From contig NC_064619.1 of assembly GCF_023898315.1 (NCBI RefSeq), forward strand, positions 301,792,150 through 301,856,149: DNA of 64,000 nt, in the 5' to 3' direction. Position numbers and translations under genes: made by a program. Every line of letters starts with the position of its first letter. Position 1 is the first letter of the stretch. This document shows positions 1 through 11,066 of this stretch, piece by piece. This DNA is from Schistocerca nitens (Eukaryota; Arthropoda; Insecta; Orthoptera; Acrididae). The notes below the pieces were generated by a model. It made no database searches. It had not been told where the DNA came from and saw nothing but the letters and a program-made list of their open reading frames with translations.

Positions 1-1020
1 TCGGGGAATCTACGCTTCTACACATTATCACCCATGTGTAACTGAGTTCGAATCGCGGACACGATATACCACGAGCGTAAGATCATTCGTGGAATAAAAA
101 TTCGTTGGTCGCATAGCAAGAAAAAAGAGGCAGCTCGCCACTAGTCTGCAAGTTTGACAACAATGGTGCAACAGCCGCGGGGAGATAACGATGCTGGCCT
201 TCTGCGAGGCAAACACTGTCGCGCCCGAGCGGAAGGCCACGTACATAAACAATGTCCAATCGCTGGCAGGCGGTCCTCTCCACTCCGGATGGCCCGCAGC
301 GGCACGGCCGAAAATACGGAGCGACACACACAAAGCAGCGTCGCAGCCGGCCATTAACATTTCAGCGCGTCAGTAATGGAAGCTAATGTTGTGCGCAGAC
401 TCCGCGGCCGATGCCGTATTCATCCGCAGGAGCGCCGCTTCCCGCCGTTATTATCTCGGCTGAAATATGCAACCTCGAAGCGCGGAGGGCAAGGCGGCCG
501 CGAAATTTTGTCATCTGCCCGACCGCACACACGGTGCAAATTGCCACCGGCAAATGGAAATGTATGAACAATGCGAGCCGCACGTGCGGCGGGGAACGCC
601 TCTTGGTCAGCAACGCAGGAGCCACCTGGGCGCCGGCGCTGCTGCATCACCTCGCCGGTTACGTGGACCGCAGAAAGTCTGTGCTGCTTCATTATGACTG
701 GCAAGCACTTCTGTTTACATTCGAAAACAGACTCTCTCTGCATCCAACTTTATTCTGCATCATAAATTAGGAACTGTGACACAGACGTCGGATGGTCCGG
801 CCACGACGGCATCGGTCAATCATGTCAAGTCTCTTAAACCAGTATGCAGAGGTAGTTTACCCACATTGCGTATGTACCTCATACTATGGACTCAGAGCTG
901 TCAGAGGTCCCACTGTCACACTATCTAGTTTTATGGAGAAAAATTAGCCTTTAGAAGTTGCGAATTAACGTACCCAAGGCCATTCTAAGAGTAGTGGCGA
1001 GCTGTGCAAAATTTAGCCAA
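1..1020. other. No recognisable gene; GC- and CpG-rich stretch at about 150-700
   Basis: Short open frames occur on both strands, but none shows a domain, motif or codon pattern I recognise. They are what high GC content produces by chance. A B-box-like GTTCGAATC at about 49-57 could be the tail of a tRNA-derived SINE cut by the window edge. The 150-700 stretch is much richer in CpG than its surroundings. Confidence 0.5.
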
Positions 1021-1346
1021 CGGCCTTGCCGCAGTGGTAACACCGGTTCCCGTCAGATCGCCGAAGTAGTGCGCTGTCGGGCTGGGCTAGCACTTGGATG
1101 GGTGACCATCCAGACTGTTGAAAGCTGTTGGCAAGCGGGATGCACTCAGCCCATGTGAGGCAAAATGAGGAGCTACTTCATTGAGAAGTAGCGGCTCCGG
1201 TCTCGGATACTGAAATACGGCCGGGAGAGCGGTGTGCTGACCACATGCCCCTCCATATCCGCATCCACTGACGCCTATGGGCTGAGGATGACACGGCAGT
1301 CGGTTGGTACCGTTAGGCCTTCATGGCCTGTTCGGGAGTAGTTTTT
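1021..1346 (+). mobile_element. 5S rRNA-derived SINE (SINE3-like), copy 1
   Basis: The first about 100 bases read as a degraded 5S rRNA: GGTTCCCGTCAGATCGCCGA, then GTCGGGCTGGGCTAGCACTT and GGATGGGTGACC match the internal-promoter half of 5S genes (A box, intermediate element, C box). A body unrelated to 5S follows and ends near TTCGGGAGTAG. A second copy in the opposite orientation at 60552-60878 shares both the head and the body, so this is a dispersed family and not a stray 5S gene. 5S-headed SINEs are transcribed by RNA polymerase III and mobilised by LINE proteins. I found no clear target duplication. Confidence 0.85.
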
Positions 1347-1403
1347 CTAGAACGTGGTGGCCTATAGTCTGTTTATTTACATGGGTAGTAATCGTAACTA
1401 AAT

Positions 1404-1620
1404 TGTATATTTTGATTTTACATAATTATAGAATCGAAACTCTTTAAACATATTTAAATTTTATAATTTAGTTTAACATTGTGAGGAATAAAATGAAATG
1501 AAAAGAGTGTCAGCAGTGGGAATCGAGCCAGAGCCGCCAAACTGCACTTAACTACTGGACTTTTGCGCCGCTAAGTGACCTACTAGTCATAAGTCCCCCA
1601 TAATTCATGCGTAAATCTTA
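1404..1620. repeat. Old dispersed repeat, copy A (paired with 2760-2950)
   Basis: AAACATATTTAAATTTTATA, then a TTTAACATTGTGAGGAATAA-type stretch, then GTGGGAATCGAGCC and a CACT..ACTACTGGAC..GCGCCGC block recur in the same order at 2760-2950. The last block looks like a reversed tRNA head (decayed B box), so this may be an old minus-strand SINE with an AT-rich tail. Confidence 0.55.
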
Positions 1621-1989
1621 AGAGAGCGTTTTACCTTTTCTTGAAGACGAAATTTTCTAGGTATTTGCAAGGGGCATTAACCTGCTTCTACTCGCATACT
1701 TTTATTATATCTATAGTTTCTGTCAATGAAATGAATGGCCTTTTCAAACCAACAAAAGTTTTTGAATTCATTAATCTGTGGCAAGTAATTGACTTCGGAT
1801 TAAATATTAGTTCCAAACACGATATGCCCTTCCTAGATCCACCTTGATTTTTTCCTAAATTACTCCCCGACGTTGTTTCTACGAAGTGTAGTATAATCTT
1901 CGAAAATGTGGTTCATGTAACTAACTGGTTGCAAAGAAATTCTTCTAAAGTTGTTAATATCAAGTTTCAAACAATGGAAAATCCAGGAT

Positions 1990-2085
1990 CGATTGTAACA
2001 ATATTATGAAAAGGAAAGTTGCTACTCACTCATACAGCGGAGATGCTGAATCACAGACAGGCACAACAAAAAGACTGTTACAAAT

Positions 2086-2125
<40 letters not shown>

Positions 2126-2221
2126 TCATCTATTGTCGAAGGCCTTAATGGCCGAAAGTTTTATATGTGACAGTCTTTTTTTGTGCCTATCTGTGAATCA
2201 TTATCTCTGCTGTATAACATC
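1990..2221. mobile_element. Palindromic element with (GT)n core and hammerhead-like motif, copy 1
   Basis: The ends are inverted copies: CATACAGCGGAGATGCTGAA, TCACAGACAGGCACAAC and AAAGACTGT on the left match the reverse complement of ACAGTCTTTTTTTGTGCC, TATCTGTGAATCA and CTCTGCTGTAT on the right. Next to the (GT)18 core lies GGCC-TTAAT-GGCC followed by GAAA (2141-2157), the stem II plus GAAA part of a hammerhead; the CTGATGA box is degraded. A longer relative lies at 59441-59826. Confidence 0.6.
2089..2124 (+). repeat. (GT)18 microsatellite
   Basis: Eighteen uninterrupted GT units in the middle of the palindromic element. Confidence 0.98.
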
Positions 2222-2759
2222 TTACTTACGTGGTGTAAGTATCAAGGCCACCTTCCACTCTTCTGGGAGTTATCCCGTTTTCCAGATTTTCTCCAAGGTT
2301 AATTTTCGCTCTTTTTTTTAATTTTTGGTAGACATCATTTTAAAATTTCTGCTTCATTGGAGTCTTCTCCGCTATCTTTACAATGTTGTAATAACTTCTT
2401 GAATTTCTTTGCAGTTGGGGGGCATCCTATAGACTTTCGTGAGTGTTTCAGTACTTGAGCTTATGGATTGGTTCTGGACAATTAAAAAGCTGATCAAAAT
2501 ATTTTGCAATTATTTCGAAATTTTCAGTGTTATGTAAGCCAAATCGACAAGCCTTCTCCCATGGTCCTCTGTTGTGAGATTTACATTTGAAGTAGATCTA
2601 CCTGACTCTTTAAATGTCACTTTCTCCATCAGAAATCTACTGGAAAAGGGCCTCTGCAGCAGATCAACTACAGAAAACACTTCTAAATTTCCTTGTATAC
2701 TCGCTTTTTTTTACCATCTAACCTACAGCCATTTCACTTTTAAGGGTAGTAATAGCAAA
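2222..2759. other. AT-rich spacer, nothing recognised
   Basis: No coding motif, tRNA-like head or terminal inverted repeat seen. Confidence 0.4.
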
Positions 2760-2950
2760 TATATCAATTTTACATACACAAACTGAACAGTTTAAATATA
2801 TTTAAATTCTATAATTAATGGTTTAACACTGTGAGAAATACAATTAAATAAAAAAACGTGTTGGCAACCGTGGGAATCAAACGAGAGTCGACGAATTTCC
2901 AGTCACTGCACTAGACCACTATGCCACAGCGCCGTTACGACAACGGCTCG
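2760..2950. repeat. Old dispersed repeat, copy B
   Basis: Second diverged copy of the repeat at 1404-1620: AAATATATTTAAATTCTATA, GTTTAACACTGTGAGAAATA, GTGGGAATCAAAC and an ACTGCACTAGACCACTATGC tRNA-head-like block. Same strand, about 1.35 kb away. Confidence 0.55.
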
Positions 2951-4283
2951 CATTCAGAGAGAGATGGCACAGTTTCAGTGCGATATTTAGCGTTTGCTGT
3001 AGCACATTAGCACTTGATAATCGGCCGCCGCTGTCTAAAAGCAAGGAATGTTTGTTTCTTCAAACGTTTTGAAATTATGGAAGAAAACTTATATCACCAC
3101 ATAATTTTGCTATCTATTTTTCTTCCTAGTTGTCGTTCAAATTCAAACATTTGTTACACCGCTCCAAAACCTTCCCCATGCCTTATGCATACTCACCCGC
3201 CGACAAGTTGTTGAACCAGTCACGAACGTCCTCTCTCTGTTCGCTGTCATTTCCATTCTGCTTTCTGTCCAAAAAATTCTTCAGTTTTGGAAAAACTCAG
3301 AGCCAATTCCAGGCTACAGTACTAATGTTCAAAGACTTCCCACTTAAATTCCGAAGCAAATCGTTCGTCGACGCAGTAGAACGCGGGGAAGCGTTATCAT
3401 TAAGAAGCCCAATCCATGGAATTTGTTTCGAATGCCGCGGTAAAGTCGGTGATGGCTTTTGACAATAGGCCACTGCAATTGATCTCCCCTCCTAAGTAGG
3501 TGCGCCTTAGCTATAAACTTTTTGGTGCTCAGAATTTTTTGGCTTTTTTGTTGGGAATCATGAATGATGTCATTTCACTAACAGCCACTTTGTTTCCATA
3601 CTTTTATGCGAACCCAAGTCTCGTCACTCCTCGTTGTTCCTGTCACACCGAGAGAGAAATGTCCCGTCCACAGAATGGAGGCTTTAACGGCCAATATTTG
3701 CGTGATCGCTGATATCTGTTTTATACGCATACGGCTGTGGTCAAAGGCACAGCACCTAAAGTTTCGTGTTCCAATGCTGAAGACATCATCGGCAGCCAGA
3801 ACGACTAAGAAACCGGTTACAGACTCGAACAAGCTCAGCAAGATGAACTGTTTATGCGTATCCACTCAAAGGTGGGTTCGAGACGTCGTAAGACCGAACC
3901 TGGGACCAACGTAATATACAGGCCCATGGTGTACGTCACAGCACATGACATTACAGATCTTGCGAGTTGCAGCGACCATCTCCAACGGGGAACGAGTTAC
4001 TACTGTATTTGAGACCACTTAAATACCTCGTAGCTGCACGTTTAAGGGGAGTTGGAACGCCCTATCCCGACAATGTTAAATTTAGTGACTTGGCTTTCCT
4101 GTATTTCAGGAACCGCTGTAGCCATTGACATGAAACTGTTACAGGACATTAAACTGTATGTTCTGAGTCTACTGAACTACAATAATTGCAATTCAGCCAC
4201 TGCTTTCGGAAATAGAGTTTTTTAACTACACGGTTAAAAATATGTGTACTTTTTTGTACGTTATCCTAAATAATTTTAATTAT
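2951..4283. other. Spacer without recognisable gene
   Basis: Open frames of up to 110 codons occur on both strands, overlapping, with no recognisable motif. I see no TE ends. Confidence 0.4.
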
Positions 4284-4292
4284 ACACAACAT

Positions 4293-4609
4293 TATAGTAG
4301 TAGAGGGGTTTTGTGGGCGCACGACAGCAAGGTCTCCAGCGCCCGTTCAGTATCATAGTGAGACGGGTGTCAAGAAAAAAAAAAAAAAAAACTCAGAACA
4401 TTTACATAAAACGGAACATAAAACACGGGGAACAATCATTGAAAAATATGTGCTCACCCACACCGAAGCGTGGGATGAAGCAGGGCGTCAGCAGTAAAAC
4501 ATGGACAACACAGGAAGAAAATGGTAGAGGGAGCTAAATCAATGTAGCAGATGGAAGTGGCTGGCTGACCGCAAGGAAAAAAGGGAGGAGTCAGCCACTC
4601 TGCAATACA
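4293..4609 (-). other. 3' UTR of the I-type LINE
   Basis: 317 bp after the ORF2 stop, ending in CTACTACTATA at the TSD. It contains an oligo(A) run on the plus strand (about 4374-4390), which is oligo(T) in the element's RNA sense and so is not its poly(A) tail. Confidence 0.7.
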
Positions 4610-7600
4610 CTAAAACCTCCAGCCTAAAAGTTTAGGCCAGAGTCCAGACACATCACAAAACTTAAAAACCCTAGACACACACGTCTCATCGTTAGCTAAA
4701 ACATAAGGCAGATCCCCATCAACTTGTGCTTCTGTCCTTGCATCACGGTATAAAATGCAGTCTGTTAAAATGTGCTGGACAGAGATGTGCACACCACAAG
4801 CATCACAAAACGGAGGATCCTTCCGCCGTAATAAATAGCTATGCGTCAGAGGACAGTGCCCGATCCGAAGGCGTGTGAGGGCCACCTCTTCCCGCCTGAG
4901 CAACCGGCAGGAGGAACGCCACGGCCGAGTGGTTGACTTTACCGACCGCAGTTTATTGGCCGTCACCGCCAGCCATTCGTCCTCCCACAACTCCATGCAC
5001 TTCCTGTGGAGCGCAGCGATGACTGACTGCAAGGGGATAGGACACTGGACCACATCCTGCTCTCTGCAGGCCTCCTTGGCAGCCCGATCAGCCTGTTCAT
5101 TGCCCCATATGCCGACATGACCAGGCACCCAGCAGAAGGATACCTCTTTACCCCGCTGTTGGAGCAAGTACAGTTGGTCATGTATCAGCTGGACCATCTC
5201 CCCAGTCGGGTATAGGTTCTGCAGTGATTGTAAGGCACTAAGAGAATCGGAGCAGAGAAGAAATCGATCGCCCCGAACACGATTCATCTGCTCCAGTGCC
5301 TTCAGGATCGCGTGGAGCTCCGCTGCGAAAACGGTATATTCAGCAGGGAGGCCAATCCGGGTAACATGATCAGGGAACACCACAGAACAGCCAAGGAAAG
5401 TCTCCTGTTTGGAGCCATCAGTATAAACGACAGTGAAACCGTGATGCACATCTAAAATGTTAAAAAACAGAGATTGAAACGTAAAATCTGGTGTGCCATC
5501 TTTCTTAAAATTAGTCAAATCTAAAATAAGTTTGGGTCTCCGGAGGAGCCAAGGTGGAGATCTGCTCCAACCGCGACGTAAAACACGAAGACCAGCCATA
5601 GACATCGCACCGAGGCAATCCTGTGCGCGGATCCCATAGGGCTGCGTCGCACGTTGCCGGTTATGAAACAATCGTGCCAGAGGAGGCTGAGCAAATGTAT
5701 GGTATGCAGGGGTGTATGGTGTGGACAAAGTTTTATACGCCTGGCGCACTGTAAGTAGCCGTCGCCGCATATGAAGTGGCGGTTCACCAGCCTCTGCACA
5801 GAGGCTTGGTATGGGGCTAGTTCGGAATGCCCCAGTGACCAACCGAAGCCCTTCATGGTGCACAACGTCCAACAACTTTAAGTAAGAAGGCCTCGCAGAC
5901 CCATACACCGTGCACCCATAATCGAGCCGAGATCGCACAAACGCCCTGTAAAACTGGAGCAGACCAGTCCTGTCAGCTCCCCATGTACTGTGGCTAAGAC
6001 ATTTTAAAATACTTAAAGCCTTAAGTGACCGCCGTTTCAGGTCTTTAAGATGAGGTAACCACGTGAGCTTCGAGTCAAAAATGAGCCCCAGAAATCTCAC
6101 CGTGTCTTTAAAAGTAAGAATAGTGTCCCTCATCCTCAACTCAGGAAAGGTTAAAATCGAACGAGGACGGTTAAAAAGAACACATACAGACTTCTCGGTG
6201 GAAAACTTAAAACCACTCTTCTGCGCCCAGTCATCCAAACGCCTAATCGTAAGTTGCAACTGACGAGTTGTCGTTGCAAGGCTTGAAGAAGAGCAAAACA
6301 AAGAGAAATCATCCACAAACAAAGAACACTGGACAGGACTTTTCACTACGGACGTAATGCTATTAATAGCGATGGCAAAGAGAGTCACACTTAAAACGCT
6401 ACCCTGAGGGACACCGTTCTCCTGCGCAAAGCGATCAGACAGGACATCACCAATTCGGTATCTAAAATATCGTGGCGAGAGGAAAGACTGAATAAAAAGA
6501 GGAAGACAACCACGAAAACCCCATTCGTGAAGCTGCTCCAGGATGAGACGCCTCCAAGTGGTATCGTAGGCCTTCTCGATGTCGAAAAATACACCTAGAA
6601 GGTGATGACGGCGTAGGAAAGCTTGTTGTATAGCCGCCTCCAGGAGGGCTAGGTTATCGAAGGTGGAACGAAACCTCCTGAACCCACACTGAAAGCGACT
6701 AAGGAGTTGCCGGGATTCTAACATCCAGACAAGGCGGCGGTTGACCATCCGCTCCAAGGTCTTCCCTATGCAACTAGTGAGGGCAATACTACGGTAGCTA
6801 CTTGGGCTCGTGCGGTCTTCCCCAGGTTATAAAAAAGGGATTAAAACTGCCTCACGCCACGCGTCAGGAAAGTGACCCGACGCCCAAATGCCATTAAAAA
6901 GTGCGAGGAGGAGTTCTCTGTTGCGCATTGTGAGGTGCCATAGCATACTGTAATGGATCCTGTCGTGACCAGGGGATTTGTCACGAGCTCCAGACAATGC
7001 AGAATCCAGCTCTCACATAGAAAATTGGCAGTTGTAAACTTCATGAGAGGTGGACTGGAAGTTCAGACTACATCTCTCAGCAACCGCTCTATGGCGCTGG
7101 AAACCTGGATCCTGACTGGTTGTTGCAGTAACTGTGGCAAAATACGCTGCCATAGTCTGGGCAATGTCTCGCGGATGCGTGTGGAGAGTGCCGTTAGTCA
7201 TTACAGCAGCTATGGGGCACCTCCCTCCTCTGCCAGAAATTCTCCTGATGGTCTCCCAGACAATGGAACTTTTGGTGGAACGATTAATGGTGTTCAGGAA
7301 CGTTTGCCACGACCTCTTCTTGCTCTCACGAATAATGCGGCGACATCTTGCCCTCGCCACCCGAAAGGCTGCAAGATTCTCAGCAGTCGGCCGACACTTG
7401 AACCGACGCAGAGCCGCACGCCTGGTCCTGAATGCAGAGCGGCATTCGGCACTCCACCAAGGCACAGGTGGCCTCTTCCGGTGGCCTGTGGACTGTGGAA
7501 TGGATGCTGCAGCGGCGTGGTGGACCGTTTTGGTAATATGATCCACCCACACCTCAACATTCGCACAGTGTTCGAATTGGGCCAACTGACTATAAAGTGT

Positions 7601-8302
7601 CCAGTCGGCTCCACTGAGCACCCACCGTGGTGGTCTCCTTTCGGGGCCCACGCCATCTGGCAGGTGAATCCAGATTGGGAAATGATCACTGCCGAGCAAG
7701 TCAGCAACCACTTCCCAGTGAGCACTGGCGGCAAGAGCTGGAGAGCAAAGCGAGAGATCAATGGCAGAGAACGACCCAGTCGCCGTGCAGAAATGAGTAC
7801 TCCGTCCTCCATTGAGCAAGTAGGCACAGGATGACAGGAGAAGCCTCTCAATTGCTCTACCCCTGGGGCAGGTAATTGCAGAGACCCAAAGCACACTGTG
7901 GGCATTAAAATCACCACAAATAATGAATGGCTGGGGGAGCTGTGTAAGAAGGTCGGTGAGGGCCGCTTCATCAAGAGCATCATGTGGGGGCAAGTAAAGT
8001 GAACATACAGTCAATGGATGACGCACGTGCACGGACACAGCGACGGCCTGTAAAGTCGTCGTAAGTGAGAGAGGCGAGGAGTGGTAGTCCGTCCTGACGA
8101 AAATACCTACGCCGCCTCTAGCTCTCTCTCCACGCAGGTCGTCCTTTTTGTGGAGTGAATAGCCTCGTATCTCAGGGGAGTATGATGGATGGAAATACGT
8201 CTCCTGGAGACAGAGACACAGTGGTCTACCCTGAGAGAGTAGACGAAGTTCCTCCACATGCGTCCTGAACCCTTGCAAGTTCCACTGGAGTATGGGAGCC
8301 AT
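4610..8302 (-). pseudogene. LINE ORF2: AP endonuclease, reverse transcriptase, RNase H; two in-frame stops
   Basis: A single frame of 1,231 codons from ATG at 8302, interrupted by TGA at 7015-7013 (codon 430) and TAA at 6829-6827 (codon 492). Endonuclease: ILQWNLQG, LQETYF, ICGDFNAHS and GSDHFP. Reverse transcriptase: FFDIEKAYDTTW with the first catalytic Asp, GVPQGSVLSVTLF, and SLFVDDFSL (an FVDD form of YADD). RNase H: VVYTDGSK, AAELHAIL, LCSDSLSAL and NEQADRAA keep the D-E-D-D set. A C-terminal CDACGVHISVQHILTDC knuckle ends the protein. The protein would nick target DNA and prime reverse transcription from the nick. The TGA falls where a Trp codon (TGG) is plausible and the TAA precedes a conserved PGEDRTSPSSYR block, so both look like point mutations. 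Confidence 0.93.
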
Positions 8303-9694
8303 CTATGTTGGGGGTAGCACCTTCATCCTGTCTCTCCGACGGGGCGGGGAGACCGCAGCAGGTGGAGGGGCAGGCGTGGGACGAGATGATTGCCCCACAC
8401 ATACATCGTACTCCATCAACTCTGGGGAAGAGTCAGATGAAGCCTCACGTAAAACAACATCTGCATGGTCAGATGGTTTACCACGGGATTTGACCCGCTG
8501 TTGCTGCTGTACAGTAGCTTTCTGTGGTTTGCTGGACTTTGGGGGAGCTGATGTGGGAGTGGTAATTGGCGCACTGGGCTTGGGAACAACCTCAGCTGTT
8601 GGAGGCGCGAGGGGCTGGACCAAGTTCGCCACTGTACCTTTGTCTGCCGTTCGAGTAGGGGCTACTGGCTCTGAAACACTGGCTGCGTTGCAAGTGCACT
8701 GACAGCTGCAGGTGTTAGTGCCAACACTCACCACCTCAGTCTGCATTGAGGCATCGACTTTTGGAGTAGGCTTCTGTACCAGGGATGCAAAAGATGTAGC
8801 AAATGTGGGAGGTTGCATCGACTTATAAATCTTCTTGGCCTCACCATAGGGGATACGCTTGGTTGTTTTTATTTCCTGGACCTTGCGTTCCTCTAAAAAT
8901 ATTCGGCAGCCCCCACTCCAAACAGGGTGGTTCCCAGAGCAATTAATACATTTAGCCGGAGACGAGCAACCAACTCCTTCATGAGCAGCCTGACCACAGT
9001 TTCCACAAGTCGCTTCGCCTTTACAGCCTAAGGTGGTATGCCCAAAACGCTGGCATTTAGAACAGCGCATTGGGGTCGGGAAATAAGGCCTCACACTAAG
9101 GCGAAGGAAGCCAGCTTTAACATGTTCAGGAAGTTTTGTGCTACTGAAGGTCAGAATAAAGGAGTCGGATTTGACAAGAGTGCCATCAACCCTCTTCATG
9201 ATGTGTTGGACATCAACGATACCTTCTGGAGCCCACTCACGTTGCAGTTCTTCCTTGGGAATATCAACTAGATCCCGGCATGTCATAACACCTTTGCTGT
9301 AGTTCAAGGTGCTGTGCAGTTCAGTGTCTATGGCATACTCTCCAAGGCATTTAGCAGATTGGAGGTTAGTTGCTTGCTGGGAAGTGGAAGTTTCCACTAG
9401 CAAGGTCCTATTACGTAAGCGCTTCACCGATTTTAAGGAGCCACAGATTCCCTCCAAACCCTTTTGTATATAGAAGGGCTAAACCTTCTCAAAACTACCC
9501 TCCTTCCGTTTCACAATGAGAAACACATTCGGATTACCAGAATGCATTCTGTTACCTAAGACTGGACTTTTTAAAGAAGCGCCGGAGTCAGGGGGACTGA
9601 CTGCACGGGCCCTCTTAAGAGACTGGGTGTTAGAACCTTCCAGCGGCCCACCCTTTCCGCTGGGAGGAAGAAAAGAGGATTTCGAAGGATCCAT
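8303..9694 (-). pseudogene. LINE ORF1: nucleocapsid-like RNA-binding protein with CCHC zinc knuckles, one in-frame stop
   Basis: The frame runs 464 codons from ATG at 9694 to TAG at 8305-8303 and is broken only by TAG at 9481-9479, after residue 71. Past the stop it continues in the same frame. A knuckle cluster near the middle reads CSKCQRFGHTTLGC, CGNCGQAAHEGVGC and CINCSGNHPVWSGGC (two CX2CX4HX4C and one CX2CX3HX6C variant). A Pro/Ser/Thr-rich C-terminus follows. In I-type elements this protein coats the LINE RNA and escorts it to the nucleus. The stop codon is immediately followed by the ORF2 ATG. Either a recent nonsense mutation or readthrough could explain the internal TAG; mutation is simpler. 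Confidence 0.88.
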
Positions 9695-10090
9695 CGCGGT
9701 CCCACGAGCAGCTAGGGAACTAGAAGTCCACCTAGACAGAGCCCCGCGTGCCTAGGTAAGCCTTATACAACTGAGGTGCGGCAGGTTCCCCAGAGGTTGC
9801 CCGCTACCGACTGTTCCACCTCAACAGCCATGCATCTCATCAGCGCGCAGCACACCTTGAGATTGAGGGTTTTTTTATAGAGGTTTATTCCATCCTCGCG
9901 ATCCGGGCGGTCAAGCCAAGATCCCCATTCCCTGAGACACAACGTTCCACCGCCGCGCCGCACGGTGGTCGCTGAAGTATGCTCAGAGCTTACGGTGACA
10001 GGGGACTGGCGGCGCTTACCAGTCCCCAGCTCGGGAACCCCGGGGTCGCCAAGCCCGTACCCAGCAAATGAATGCTGAGCCCCTGGGGGC
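9695..10090 (-). other. 5' UTR and presumed internal promoter of the I-type LINE
   Basis: GC-rich 396-bp leader between the inferred 5' end (GCCCCCAGGGGCTCAGCATT at the TSD) and the ORF1 ATG at 9694. Elements of this group carry their RNA polymerase II promoter inside the 5' UTR. I cannot point to specific Inr or DPE sites with confidence. Confidence 0.6.
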
Positions 10091-10099
10091 ACACAACAT

Positions 10100-11064
10100 G
10101 ATGTTCTTCTCTTAGTTCAGTAGATTCAGAATATCTATGTTATTACTCCCTGAAATTTTGAATACTGTACTCGAAGTGGTTTCTGAGATTTATGGAAAAA
10201 TGCAACAGAAAATGTAAATTTTCAGGAACGGCGTCTAAAGTTTCAAAAGACTATAACTAACTCAATATATGCTTAATTTTTTTTATTCTAAGTCACTCAG
10301 AAGCACCTTGTACCATATTGTGTATCATCCTCTTGATCATATTCCAAGTTTTTTCTTCTTTCTGGGCTCCTTGTGGCCTACTGTACTGCGTACTCTGCTT
10401 TATCAATGCGAACATTGTCCATTCGTTAAGGTTCTCTGATGCAGTTTGCTCCAGGATTAATTCCCATATGCTGTAGCACTTTCACCGTACCAATGTTACC
10501 ATAATTAACAATAACAGCATCACTGCCCCCCCCCCTTCCACTTTAGTGTCTTCATTCCAACAAAAATATTTTTTGGTGAGTAAATATAAGATTATTGAAC
10601 GACTCATTGGATTTTGACTCTAACCATGCAGACACTTCTTCAGGATGTGCCAGGTCTCTGTAAATAGGTTTTATGATATCCATGAATGCTGCTGGGATGG
10701 AATGTTTATGGCTATATGAACTGGGTACTGGGCATTGCGGTAACTGCACAATGAATCAGGTCCAGGATGCCAAAGGTGATGTACTGGTTTTTCATCAGTT
10801 GACAGTCTGTGGAAGGAGGTAGCCCATACTGCCTACTTCATTTTCAACAAATTCTCAGTATTATTTCTAATGGGCATCCCATATTACTGCTGTACTTCAT
10901 CAATCATTTTGCCTGTCAGCCTGCCTCTTATAGTTTTACAATCAGAAAGTTTCTTGTCTCTCAAACTTTGTTTCAACTTCCTCAGCCTGGTGCTCATCCT
11001 TTTCTGGACATGACCAATATAGACACGTAATTTAACCTTTATAACACAGCAATCCACAGCATTC
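10100..11064. other. Spacer without recognisable gene; short C run at 10526-10535
   Basis: AT-rich sequence with no coding motif or TE end recognised between the LINE TSD and the Tc1 target TA. Confidence 0.4.
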
Positions 11065-11066
11065 TA

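Larger units (their letters stand above)
4293..10090 (-). mobile_element. Nearly full-length I-type non-LTR retrotransposon
   Basis: A 5.8-kb LINE transcribed leftwards. Order on the minus strand: 5' UTR (10090-9695), ORF1 nucleocapsid (9694-8303), ORF2 endonuclease/reverse transcriptase/RNase H (8302-4610), 3' UTR (4609-4293). It is flanked by the 9-bp direct repeat ACACAACAT at 4284-4292 and 10091-10099, taken as the TSD, which defines both ends. The 3' end is a short CTACTACTATA tail, not poly(A). RNase H in ORF2, three CCHC knuckles in ORF1 and a non-poly(A) tail place it in the I group. Only three in-frame stops break the coding frames and I saw no frameshift, so the insertion looks young. 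Confidence 0.92.

Noticed and set aside
1021..1120. Genuine 5S rRNA gene
   Set aside because: Only about 100 bases match, with many changes, and they continue into a body shared with another copy. There is no complete 5S gene or terminator.
7134..7983. Long open frames opposite or shifted to LINE ORF2
   Set aside because: They are shadows of the high-GC, codon-biased ORF2; the minus frame with endonuclease motifs is the real one.
9763..10092. 109-codon minus-strand frame in the LINE leader
   Set aside because: It has no motif and lies in the 5' UTR upstream of the ORF1 ATG.
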